Assembly: GCA_013697045.1 (NCBI GenBank)
Contig: JACCXJ010000333.1
Coordinates: 1-33,415 of the forward strand
Length of the DNA stretch: 33,415 bases
Direction of reading: 5' to 3'
DNA from: Gammaproteobacteria bacterium
GTDB lineage: Bacteria > Pseudomonadota > Gammaproteobacteria > JACCXJ01
A program made the translations under genes and the position numbers. Of the stretch, positions 25,481 to 33,415 are shown piece by piece. Position 1 is the stretch's first letter. The number at the start of each line of letters is the position of its first letter. The notes beneath the pieces are model-generated. The model was given only the letters and a program-made list of their open reading frames with translations, made no database searches and was not told where the DNA came from.

Positions 25481-26623
25481 TCAGAGGCCGAGCTCGTCGT
25501 GAATGGGTTTTGCGCTCGCGTTCAGGAACGTGACGATCTCCGCGATGCGCACGCCCTGATTTTGCGGATTCGCCGACCCTGGCGGGAAGCCAAGATGGTG
25601 CAGACCGACAACCGAGCCAGACGTACTATCTGAGATTGGCGACCCCGAGCTGCCTGGCAATGTATCGCATCCGTGCCCGAAGTCGGTTTCTCTCGCTCCG
25701 ACCCCGACAAGGCTTGGCGCCTTAACCGTGCAGTCGGCGATCGACGCCATTTTCGGCAAGCCACTCGGGTGCTGAACGACGACCAACGCGAGGTCCCGCG
25801 TAATAGCGCGCTGCGGGTCAAGTGTCACATGGCCATGCTTGGTACCGGGACTGCCAGAAGTTCGCACGATCGCGAAATCGAGACTTGGATCCACGGCCTC
25901 AAGGGCCGTGACCGCGTATCGGTCTGGCTGGGCCGCGTTCGCATCGAAGCCGAACTCTACGGTGGTGATGCGTGCCTCATCGGCATTTGCAATGCAGTGC
26001 TGATTCGTCATCACGAGCGTGTCATTGAGTGTGAAGCCGGTGCAGTACCCCAGCGCGCCTTCCTGAGTGCCAATCAGCAGACGCGCTACAGGATGCCCCC
26101 ACCTCTGAATAGCCGCGTTCGCCTGCCCGATCGGGATCTTCTGATCGGGCCCGACGGTACCCTGCTGCTTAGCCTCAGTTGTGTCGACCGCATAGCGATC
26201 AAGGACAAGCCCCGTGGCATTCGGGTCTCCCTCGACTGTGAGTTCCACCTTTGCCGTGCTTCCCGGCACCGCTGCAGTCCAGAACTCCTTGCCTGCGGCG
26301 ATGGGAGACGTTCTCTCGATAGTCTCCACGGCCGCACCGGTGCTGCTGCGCACGACAAGCCGCCACGCCGGGGAGGCACCCAGGGGCTTCCGATCGAAAT
26401 GGAGTCGAATAGCCGCGACCGCGCTTGGATGCGTCACCTGTGCCTTCCACACCACGCCGGGCGACACGGCCGGCTTCTTCGGCGGGTCAACCGCAACCGT
26501 CTTGAGAAACTCCATCACCTCCTTCCGGGGTACGCGAAAGCCTTCGTCTGCGCGTCCGATACCAACGAACACACATAGACCACCGATTCCGCCTACGAGA
26601 AGCATCCGACTCAACATTCGCAT
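25481..26623 (-). CDS. Exported trypsin-like serine protease
   Basis: This 380-residue precursor starts with a signal peptide (MLLVGGIGGLCVFVGIGRAD). Residues about 50-150 form a beta-rich region of unknown type. The S1-type protease domain follows with a full triad: His209 in VMTNQHCIANA, Asp249 in DPSLDFAIVRT, and Ser326 in DTLPGSSGSPIS. GSSGSP matches the V8/glutamyl-endopeptidase-like G-x-S-G-S-P form. The ATG has GGAGG five bases upstream and lies 10 bp after the big subtilase gene, so it is the last gene of a three-protease operon. The target is unknown. Confidence 0.85.
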   Translation of the reverse strand: MRMLSRMLLVGGIGGLCVFVGIGRADEGFRVPRKEVMEFLKTVAVDPPKKPAVSPGVVWKAQVTHPSAVAAIRLHFDRKPLGASPAWRLVVRSSTGAAVETIERTSPIAAGKEFWTAAVPGSTAKVELTVEGDPNATGLVLDRYAVDTTEAKQQGTVGPDQKIPIGQANAAIQRWGHPVARLLIGTQEGALGYCTGFTLNDTLVMTNQHCIANADEARITTVEFGFDANAAQPDRYAVTALEAVDPSLDFAIVRTSGSPGTKHGHVTLDPQRAITRDLALVVVQHPSGLPKMASIADCTVKAPSLVGVGARETDFGHGCDTLPGSSGSPISDSTSGSVVGLHHLGFPPGSANPQNQGVRIAEIVTFLNASAKPIHDELGL

Positions 26624-26633
26624 ATGTCCTCCG

Positions 26634-29471
26634 TTATCGCACTGACGCTACGTAGTCCTCGAACTCGTCGAGGCTTGCAGTCTTTATCGGGGCGCCACAC
26701 ACGCCTGACGGGCAGTCGCGGTACTTGAATGACCAATTGGCGCCTGCCGGTTTTCGCACTTCCGTTGCGACCCCTATATTCGTCTCCTCGTCCATGTAAA
26801 TCATCCAGTAGTGGTCACCCTCTGACTGGAGTCGCAGCACGTCGCGTAGGTCGCGCGTATGCTCCCGATCATTGGCAAAGCGCAAGAGGAGTGCGGGGTT
26901 GTCGATCACGTCGATCCGGCGTTCCTCGCCTGATCTCGTCTTCACGACTGTAACCTTCGGCGCATACACCGCCCGCTTGTAGTTGAGGCGGCCCGCGACA
27001 ACCTTCTGTCCGGTGAGCGTGGTCGCGTAGTCAGACGTCGCGATCAGTCGGCGCTTGATCTGTGCGGGACCGCCGCGGCCGACACCTTGAGCGACGAGTG
27101 CGGCGGCAGTAGCTGAGACCAATGGTGCGGCGAATGATGTACCCCGAACCGGCACGTACGCCTGGTCAAAACCCGCCGCGACAAACCCCGCACCCGGTGC
27201 CGCGAGGTGGACATGCTTCGGACTCCAATTTGCGCCCTCTTCGGTCTCTGAGCTTGGCAGTAACGCTTCGCCGTGCGCGTCGGTTGCCGTCACGACGAGC
27301 ACATTCTCCTCCTCATCCAGACATGCTGGAAATACCAAGAACTCCTCGCACACTTCGCGGGTCGTGTCGTCACGCCCCCCATTGCCGGCGACAGCGACGA
27401 ACAGAACATGCCGATTTTGACGCGCGATCTGTTTCAAGCCGCTCTCGTTATCGGTCGGCGCTTTGAGACTCAGGTTGATGACACTCAGCTCCAGCCACTT
27501 GGGCGAATTTACAATTGCAGCGTTCAGCTCGTTGAGCTCCATCCGAAAAGAAACGAGTGTCGCAAACGGTGCAAGCCCTGCGGTGCTGTTGGAACCCCGT
27601 CGTCGTTGGCCCGCGATCAACCACGCCACCGAAGTCCCGTGATCACCGTCCGACCATGGCCGTTGAGCGAAGGCGTGGGACGGCGCAGGTGTTGGATCCG
27701 TATCGAGGAACGCATGTCTCGCTCCATCCGAAAAGTCCTCATGCCGGTAATCGATCGTCTTTTCGACGACTCCGACGTACACCGGACCCGCGGTGCGAGG
27801 CACGAGCGACTTGTCATACGCGACGACGTTGCTCAGTATCTGCTCGTACGCTGCGTCGAGCACCGCCCAATCGGCCGGTACCGGTGTCTGGGCGCTCGTC
27901 GCGAGACGGCGCTCAAGCGGGTTAACGTAGGTGCTTTCAGCGCCGCACGTCTTAACAACCTGCTCGATGTCCGCACTCAGCACGCCCTCCCGCACGTCAG
28001 ACTCGGGTACGGCCGCGACGTATCGAACCACTTCCTTAGGAACGATACACCGTCCCTGGAGCGGCCTTGAGACCAGTCGCTCGCACGCTGCAACGTCAGG
28101 CGCGAGTCCAGGATTGAGTTTACATAAGCTCTGCGCTTCGGCTGCCCAGGCGAGCTCTGCACTCGTGATCTCACGCTCCGCCCGAGCGAGGAGAGACTCT
28201 CCGGGACGGAGGTCCACGCTATCCATCTTAAGCGTGCTCTCAACAAACAAAGCAGGGATCTGAACGCGCGCATTGGGCTCGATAGGCTTGGGTATCTCAT
28301 CGCGGCAGAGCGAGGAGTTCAGGTGACAGATAGGCGCGTTCAATCCAGCTACCCATCGAGACCGAAGAGCACCTTCGTTGCGAAGCGTCTTCTCGAAGGT
28401 CTCGTCAAACGAGACCTCTCGCGGCTGGAGCATGGCGCGCTTTTCCAGGTAGGCGTAGAAGCTCGCCATGCATTCACTCGGGCGATCGCCTTCGAAGATG
28501 AACTCAGTAGGCACGGGCCGCGGCCAACGCACAACCTCGCGCGTTTCGCGATCGAGCACAAACAGGTCCGTCGCCGTTGCAAGAATGCTCTCCGCTCGTC
28601 CCACAGGGGGCGCGGTGACATGGCTCGGTATGGGACGCGCTTGGCGTCGTGGCGTTGAGACGACGCGTCCGTCCCCATCGACAACGTACACGATACCGCG
28701 GTACGCGGTGACGGCACCGGGGCGTGCCACGGTCGGGTACTCCGAGGTCGTGTCCTTTCCACGGACGTATACGGAACGCGGTTCTGTGCCGCGTTCGCTC
28801 AGCGTCTCGCGTGCCGGCCCGTCCACTGGTGCCTGGAGTACCTTCGCTTCCGCCTCCGCTGGGCGTGCGGCGTGGAGAATCCGGAGTATCTGCCCTCGCT
28901 CGCGGACACTTACAATCAGAGTTCCGTCGGACACGCCAAGAGCAACACTCTCTCCTAGCCCTCCCACTCCCTCCACACTCCCCATGTCCCGAGCGGGGGT
29001 TTCAAGCGTTATCCGCAAAATAGCTCCGGCGTCCGTGTCGGCCACGAACAAGACCTCATCGACGGCCAACGCCGTCGGGTGCACCAGTGGACTACCGCGA
29101 TGCAAGAGCTCGTGTGTACCCTCGGGCAGTGAAAGCCGATACACAGCGGCGGAGGCACTGTCTGCAAGAAAGAGACTATCGTCTTTCGATGCGAGACCGC
29201 TGATTTGAAGCTCTGCTCCACCTCGCCATAAAACGGTCCACGGAGCGGAGAGATCGGACGGCCGGGCGACTATAGTGCGGTGGTCCTCTGCCACAGCGAA
29301 AACCCGAACCGGCTTGCCGTCGCGCAGTTCGGCCGCGAGCGGAGAATCCGCTGCCAGCCGAATAGGCACGTCGGAGTCAGGTTGGCTGAGGGCTGATCTT
29401 GGTGCTGCTCCCGATAAGACTGCTGCCGCACAGGCAGTCGTGACACATGCACGAACAAAAGCGAGCTTCAC
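26634..29471 (-). CDS. Large exported subtilase with N-terminal propeller and altered catalytic Asp
   Basis: The protein has 945 residues. A signal peptide (about 1-29) is followed by propeller-like repeats (about 50-320, with LFLADSASAAVYRL and LFVADTDAGAILRI). A Cys-containing linker (330-540) includes two weakly LysM-like stretches. The subtilisin S8 domain covers about 560-835. His611 (DGDHGTSVAW), Asn697 (AVAGNGG) and Ser779 (VRGTSFAAP) are conserved. The first motif reads VYVGVVEKTIDYRHEDF where V-x-V-I-D-T/S-G is expected, placing Glu570 at the catalytic Asp position. A C-terminal domain ends with a Cys pair (CPSGVC). GTG overlaps the preceding stop by 4 bp, with GGAGG upstream. It may be a weak or pseudo-protease. 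Confidence 0.85.
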   Translation of the reverse strand: MKLAFVRACVTTACAAAVLSGAAPRSALSQPDSDVPIRLAADSPLAAELRDGKPVRVFAVAEDHRTIVARPSDLSAPWTVLWRGGAELQISGLASKDDSLFLADSASAAVYRLSLPEGTHELLHRGSPLVHPTALAVDEVLFVADTDAGAILRITLETPARDMGSVEGVGGLGESVALGVSDGTLIVSVRERGQILRILHAARPAEAEAKVLQAPVDGPARETLSERGTEPRSVYVRGKDTTSEYPTVARPGAVTAYRGIVYVVDGDGRVVSTPRRQARPIPSHVTAPPVGRAESILATATDLFVLDRETREVVRWPRPVPTEFIFEGDRPSECMASFYAYLEKRAMLQPREVSFDETFEKTLRNEGALRSRWVAGLNAPICHLNSSLCRDEIPKPIEPNARVQIPALFVESTLKMDSVDLRPGESLLARAEREITSAELAWAAEAQSLCKLNPGLAPDVAACERLVSRPLQGRCIVPKEVVRYVAAVPESDVREGVLSADIEQVVKTCGAESTYVNPLERRLATSAQTPVPADWAVLDAAYEQILSNVVAYDKSLVPRTAGPVYVGVVEKTIDYRHEDFSDGARHAFLDTDPTPAPSHAFAQRPWSDGDHGTSVAWLIAGQRRRGSNSTAGLAPFATLVSFRMELNELNAAIVNSPKWLELSVINLSLKAPTDNESGLKQIARQNRHVLFVAVAGNGGRDDTTREVCEEFLVFPACLDEEENVLVVTATDAHGEALLPSSETEEGANWSPKHVHLAAPGAGFVAAGFDQAYVPVRGTSFAAPLVSATAAALVAQGVGRGGPAQIKRRLIATSDYATTLTGQKVVAGRLNYKRAVYAPKVTVVKTRSGEERRIDVIDNPALLLRFANDREHTRDLRDVLRLQSEGDHYWMIYMDEETNIGVATEVRKPAGANWSFKYRDCPSGVCGAPIKTASLDEFEDYVASVR

Positions 29472-31324
29472 TGATCCTCCAAGGTCACGCGGAGGCGCCG
29501 CGAGATGTCTGAGCCGAGTAGAGCTGTACGCGCGGCTGCATATCGATCCTCGCCGGGTGGCTCACGGGTCGCGAGGGCATCGATGGTGTCGCGTACAAGC
29601 GCGTCGAGAGCATAGTGCAAAGCGATCTCATCGGCGACACGCGAGACTTCACAGAGAGCCGGGTTCGTAGTCCCCAAAAGACGCGTAACCCGCAGACGCG
29701 CGTCGGGCAGGCCCTCAAACACAGAGAGCAGCGTCGCAAGGTCTTCCTGGCATGGAGCCTCTTTGGCAAGTGCTTCCGGTACTGCCCGCGGTGCCGGAAG
29801 GGGAGTTTCAATCGTGCCAAGTGCATCCACGATACCTGCGCCAAACCGCTCGCTGTCCCACCCACTCGGCCTTCGCGCCGCGTTTCGCACAGTGTTACGG
29901 AACGCTGACGGGACAGCACCAGGATGACGCCGTAGGTCCGCGAGGCGTGTGTCGTCGTGATGCCAATCAAGCCACAAGAGCGCGACGCCCGCCGTTGTCG
30001 CAACGGCGAACGACGTGCCACTGCTCATCCCGATGCAGTCGATGACCTCGCCATCGTGCTTTCGCGTGCCAGCGCACCAAACGGATTGACCCGGTGCGGC
30101 AATGTCTACGGCAGCGCCGCGAGAGGAACCAGCCCACGGGTCGCTCCGCACATTTGTCGCGGCAACGGCAATGACCTCGCGGTACCGCGCAGGCCACACA
30201 ACCGTCCGTACGGAATTGCCTGCAGCCGCGAGCACAATCACGTTTCGTCGCCATGCCTCACGGATTGCGCGTCGCAGTGCGCGGTCTGGTAAGCCTCCGA
30301 GGCTGATTGACACGACATCGACGCGGTCCGCATTGCCATTTGGACCCAAGCCTGCCGCACGTTCCACGGCTTGCACTAGGGCCGTCATGTCATGGAGCGC
30401 CACGCTGCGCGTGACCCGGAGCGGGATGAGGCGTGCACCGGGCGCGACGCCCGACACCCAGGCGCCTGCATTGGCGACGAGTTGCGGGCCCTTTGGGCTG
30501 ACGATGACGCTCGCCGTCTTCGTCCCATGTCCTGGCCACAGAAAGACGAGATCGTCAGTCGGATCCGCGTTGTCGTCCAGGAAATCCCAACCGTTCTCAG
30601 CGAGAATCGGGACCGGCAGGCCGTTGCGCGGCCAGATCTCCGGGTAAGGACGGTAGCCCGTGTCCGGATGGCCAAGGCGCTGGCCCGTCCCGGGCTCGTG
30701 ACCGACGGTTTCGAAGCGCGCGTGCGCGGCAAGCACATTGGCGCCCGCCGGGCCGAGACTCCACTCCGGATTAGTTGCCGCCTCCGGAAGGTCTTGCGCC
30801 CGACCGACATCAGACTCGACTGCGGCGGCAAGACGGCAAACCTCTCCACCGGGCTGTTCGCCCGACTCCCGTTCGACAATGAAATGCGGCGAAGCGTGTT
30901 CGATGCCGGGTACATCACGCAGCGCGTAGGCCTCGTCCCAGACGGTGCCCATTCGAATGCTGGACTCTGCAACACCGCGCTCGGGCAGAATCTCGTAGGC
31001 GCCACTGCCAGCAATCTGTTGTACTGACCAACCGGCCCCAAGGGTTCGCTCGACCGCGCGGTCGAGCTCTCGAACGCGACGTGGATCCCGACTGTCACCA
31101 GCTTCGGTTACGGGACCTGCGGGCGAGACCCAGAAGCGTTGGAACACGGGGCGCTCGAATGCTTCGGGTGCTCCGATGAGCGGGCGGTGCGCCTCTTCAA
31201 CGACGCTCACTCGATCTGGAACCTCGTACGGCCGGCAACCGGCAGCGAGAATCAAACATCCGAGGTATGCAGCACGAATCGGCGCTGCAAACGTCGAGGA
31301 TCGTCGCGTGACCGCGCCTCTCAT
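29468..31324 (-). CDS. Subtilisin-family (S8) protease, predicted lipoprotein
   Basis: From the ATG at 31324 (AGGG about nine bases upstream; a GTG nine bases earlier is the alternative) the protein is 618 residues. A basic N-terminus and hydrophobic YLGCLILAAGC suggest a lipoprotein signal with Cys30 as lipidation site. Residues about 55-150 look like a propeptide or inhibitor domain. The S8 triad is complete: Asp221 (GHPDTGYRP), His266 (PGHGTKTAS), Asn370 (AAAGNS) and Ser438 (SSGTSFAVAT). A C-terminal helical region of about 110 residues follows. It is first in the operon and, by inference, anchored in the envelope where it could activate or use the two downstream proteins. Confidence 0.87.
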   Translation of the reverse strand: MRGAVTRRSSTFAAPIRAAYLGCLILAAGCRPYEVPDRVSVVEEAHRPLIGAPEAFERPVFQRFWVSPAGPVTEAGDSRDPRRVRELDRAVERTLGAGWSVQQIAGSGAYEILPERGVAESSIRMGTVWDEAYALRDVPGIEHASPHFIVERESGEQPGGEVCRLAAAVESDVGRAQDLPEAATNPEWSLGPAGANVLAAHARFETVGHEPGTGQRLGHPDTGYRPYPEIWPRNGLPVPILAENGWDFLDDNADPTDDLVFLWPGHGTKTASVIVSPKGPQLVANAGAWVSGVAPGARLIPLRVTRSVALHDMTALVQAVERAAGLGPNGNADRVDVVSISLGGLPDRALRRAIREAWRRNVIVLAAAGNSVRTVVWPARYREVIAVAATNVRSDPWAGSSRGAAVDIAAPGQSVWCAGTRKHDGEVIDCIGMSSGTSFAVATTAGVALLWLDWHHDDTRLADLRRHPGAVPSAFRNTVRNAARRPSGWDSERFGAGIVDALGTIETPLPAPRAVPEALAKEAPCQEDLATLLSVFEGLPDARLRVTRLLGTTNPALCEVSRVADEIALHYALDALVRDTIDALATREPPGEDRYAAARTALLGSDISRRLRVTLEDQ

Positions 31325-31403
31325 GGAGTGCACCCTGTGGGGTATAAGAATTTCAAACGCCCTTTTTCGGCGAGAAGAAGAGTACGGATGGACCTGTGGG
31401 TTG

Positions 31404-31985
31404 TCAAGTACGCGAGCCGTCAGTCCAGGATCGGGGATTTTTCGGGCGATTCATCGGTGCGAGGCGACCGGATCCGGGGCGTTTTGGCCTCTCACGCGAA
31501 AGCAGGCCAAAGGGGGCTGTCGGCTCAGGGAGTGGAACCTGATGGGAGGGGGTCGCGGCCGGGATCAGGCCATTGCGCTTTATGATCCGGTTGAGTAATG
31601 CCTGCAGCTCTGTGGCGGTCGGGGCGTGCACGGTGTGGAATACCGGCAGGCCCTCGGTGGTGCGGTAGACCCCATTGAGCATGAGGCAATGCAGATGGAT
31701 GTTGAGATTGGCGGCCGAGCCGAAACGCTGGATGAGCGTGACGGCGCCGGTCTTGGCCTCGGTGCGTTGGAGCCCCATTTGTTGGATCAGAAATGTGGCA
31801 ATGACCCGGTGGACGATCTGCATGACGGGCGCGAGCAGCTGGGGATGTGTAGCGAACAGCAAGCGAAGCGGGATCGGAAACGAGAGCACCCATTGGCGCA
31901 CCGGCACCCGGGGGATGACGTGCTCGACCAGGTGGGCGGCGGTCTACGCCATTGACAGTAGCATGCGGTTGCCGCCTCTGGCAAT
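31404..31985 (-). pseudogene. IS91-type (IS801-like) transposase remnant
   Basis: The minus-strand translation VPVRQWVLSFPIPLRLLFAT, then GAVTLIQRFGSAANLNIHLH with CLMLNGVYRTTEG after it, is characteristic of IS91-family rolling-circle transposases; the H-x-H pair in NIHLHC is their metal-binding motif. Upstream the frame continues as TAAHLVEHVIPR, but an in-frame TAG (about 31946-31948) breaks it. After LLNRIIKR the family similarity ends, so the C-terminal half with the two catalytic tyrosines is lost. It cannot be active. IS91-like elements can carry along adjacent DNA, which makes it notable beside the protease operon. Confidence 0.8.
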
Positions 31986-32097
31986 GGCACTGCACGTGGC
32001 CATTGGTGCCCACGGTGCGGATCGGTCATTGAGCGCTGTCCGCCGCGCCGTGCGTGAAGACCGGCACGGGGTGACAAGCGCCGGCCGCCGGCATAGA

Positions 32098-32113
32098 CTG
32101 TATATCACATCAG
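32098..32113. promoter_or_regulatory. LexA-binding site (SOS box) upstream of dnaE2
   Basis: CTGTATATCACATCAG has the CTG-N10-CAG form and shares the CTGTATAT half with the E. coli/Gammaproteobacteria SOS box. It ends 15 bp before the dnaE2 start, where it would block transcription until DNA damage. Position and sequence agree with a gene family known to be SOS-controlled. Confidence 0.75.
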
Positions 32114-32128
32114 TCCAGAGGCCGGACC

Positions 32129-33415
32129 ATGCCCCCTCCCTACGCCGAGCTGCACTGTCTCAGCAACTTCACCTTCCTGCGCGGCGCCTCGCACCCCGAG
32201 GAGCTCGTCGCCCGGGCCCATGCGCTCGGGTATGAGGCGCTCGCGCTCACCGACGAGTGCTCGCTCGCGGGGGTGGTGCGTGCTTATGTGGCCGCCAAGA
32301 CCTGCGGGCTTGCGCTCCTCATCGGCACCGAGGTGAGGATCGCCGACGGCCCGAGACTGGTCCTGCTCGCGACCGATCGGGATGCCTACGGGGACCTTTC
32401 GGCCTTGATCACCGCCGGGCGCCGGCGGACCGGGAAGGGCCGTTATCACTTGTGCCGTGCGGATCTGGAGACGGGTCTATGCGCTTGCCTCGCGCTGCTC
32501 CTCCCTGAGGGTACGCAAAGGGACGAAGAGGAAGCCCGGTGGCTCGACCGGCGCTTCCCGGGGCGGGCCTGGATCGCGGTCGAGCTCATGCGCGGGGGGG
32601 CGGACCGGGCGCGGCTACGCAGGCTCGAAGGCCTGGGCCTGCCGCTCTGCGCGGCCGGGGATGTACACATGCACGGCCGCGAGCGGCGGCCGCTGCAGGA
32701 TACGCTCACGGCCATCCGGCTCGGGACCCCGCTCGAGGCCGCGGGGCATGCGCTGTACCCGAACGGCGAGCGCCATCTCCGCGATCGGGAGACGCTGGCC
32801 CGTCTTTATCCCGAGAGGCTCTTGAGCGAGACCATCGAGATCGCGCGGCGCTGCCGGTTCTCGCTCGATGAGCTCCGCTACGAGTATCCGGAGGAGTTAG
32901 TGCCGGCGGGCGAGACGCCGGCGAGTCACCTCCGGTCCCTGACCCATGCCGGTATGGCCAGGCGCTGGCCGGGCGGGGTGCCGGCCAAGGTCCGGGCCCA
33001 GGTGGAGCACGAGCTCGTGCTCATCGCGGAGCTTCGCTATGAGCCCTATTTCTTGACGGTCGAGGACATCGTCCGCTACGCCCGCACCCAGGGGATCCTG
33101 TGCCAGGGGCGGGGCTCGGCGGCCAACTCGGCGGTCTGCTATTGCCTCGGGATCACCGAGGTGGACCCCGCGCGCATCGAGGTGCTGTTCGAGCGTTTCA
33201 TCTCCAAGGAGCGCCACGAGCCCCCCGACATCGATGTCGATTTCGAGCACGAGCGCCGCGAGGCCGTGATCCAGTACCTCTACGGGAAGTACGGCCGCGA
33301 GCGCGCCGCCCTCACCGCCACCGTGATCACCTACCGCCCGAAGAGCGCGATCCGCGACGTGGGCAAGGCCCTCGGCCTCGGGCTCGACGAGGTGGACCGG
33401 CTGGCCAAGAATGTC
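32129..33415 (+). CDS. dnaE2: Error-prone DNA polymerase DnaE2 (ImuC), 3' end beyond the window
   Basis: The frame is open for 429 codons to the window edge. The N-terminal PHP domain begins [20 protein letters not shown], the DnaE2 form of the motif, with [19 protein letters not shown] after it. The polymerase palm follows with [20 protein letters not shown] and the catalytic PPDIDVDF (Asp367, Asp369, Asp371). DnaE2 is the damage-inducible C-family polymerase for mutagenic translesion synthesis, usually working with ImuA and ImuB. AGAGG lies seven bases before the ATG, and a LexA box is just upstream. imuA/imuB are not upstream, where an IS91 remnant lies instead. Confidence 0.93.
   Translation, partial: MPPPYAELHCLSNFTFLRGASHPEELVARAHALGYEALALTDECSLAGVVRAYVAAKTCGLALLIGTEVRIADGPRLVLLATDRDAYGDLSALITAGRRRTGKGRYHLCRADLETGLCACLALLLPEGTQRDEEEARWLDRRFPGRAWIAVELMRGGADRARLRRLEGLGLPLCAAGDVHMHGRERRPLQDTLTAIRLGTPLEAAGHALYPNGERHLRDRETLARLYPERLLSETIEIARRCRFSLDELRYEYPEELVPAGETPASHLRSLTHAGMARRWPGGVPAKVRAQVEHELVLIAELRYEPYFLTVEDIVRYARTQGILCQGRGSAANSAVCYCLGITEVDPARIEVLFERFISKERHEPPDIDVDFEHERREAVIQYLYGKYGRERAALTATVITYRPKSAIRDVGKALGLGLDEVDRLAKNV

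Noticed and set aside
31334-31403. Promoter of the protease operon
   Set aside because: AT-rich TTGAAA and TATACC stretches exist upstream but their spacing does not fit a sigma-70 promoter, so none is called.
1-33415. tRNA, rRNA or CRISPR array
   Set aside because: No cloverleaf, rRNA-like stretch or regularly spaced direct-repeat array with unique spacers was recognised by eye; the 17-bp repeats have no spacers.

Overview
The window looks like a high-GC Gammaproteobacterium chromosome. The evidence is gene order: glnD-map diverges from rpsB-tsf-pyrH-frr-uppS-cdsA-dxr-rseP-bamA-skp-lpxD-fabZ-lpxA...lpxB. An E. coli-type LexA box in front of dnaE2 agrees with this. Hopanoid producers are possible because one gene resembles the HpnG nucleosidase family. 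I do not name a genus.

Layout. (1) 1-2035 is an accessory edge of visibly lower GC: the 5' end of an ISAzo13-type transposase, an apparently N-terminally shortened sodium:solute symporter, a HldE/RfaE-like cytidylyltransferase, and a frameshifted remnant of an OmpR-family response regulator. (2) 2039-5494 is glnD and map on the minus strand. (3) 5598-21977 is one long plus-strand run: translation factors (rpsB, tsf, frr), nucleotide and isoprenoid/phospholipid precursor genes (pyrH, uppS, cdsA, dxr), envelope proteolysis and outer-membrane assembly (rseP, bamA, skp) and lipid A synthesis (lpxD, fabZ, lpxA, a Gfo/Idh oxidoreductase, a second lpxA, lpxB). Most genes touch or overlap. A MITE-like element sits between skp and lpxD. 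(4) 21978-22552 has no convincing gene. (5) 22553-25315 is a minus-strand operon parA-parB-DUF2007-nucleosidase. (6) 25481-31324 is a minus-strand operon of three exported serine proteases: a lipoprotein subtilase, a large propeller-subtilase whose catalytic Asp appears to be Glu, and a trypsin-like protease. (7) 31404-32128 holds an IS91-type transposase remnant and a LexA-controlled promoter, followed by dnaE2, which runs off the window.

The most unusual observations are these. A 17-bp tandem repeat before lpxB forms three consecutive six-residue mini-cistrons, each stop overlapping the next start (ATGA), with lpxB as the fourth start. A related 17-bp start unit lies at the fabZ-lpxA junction, and NTGATC start motifs recur along the operon. 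The three-protease exported operon next to an IS91 remnant is the best candidate for an undescribed system. The lipid A locus carries two lpxA copies around a GnnA-like oxidoreductase with no aminotransferase beside it.
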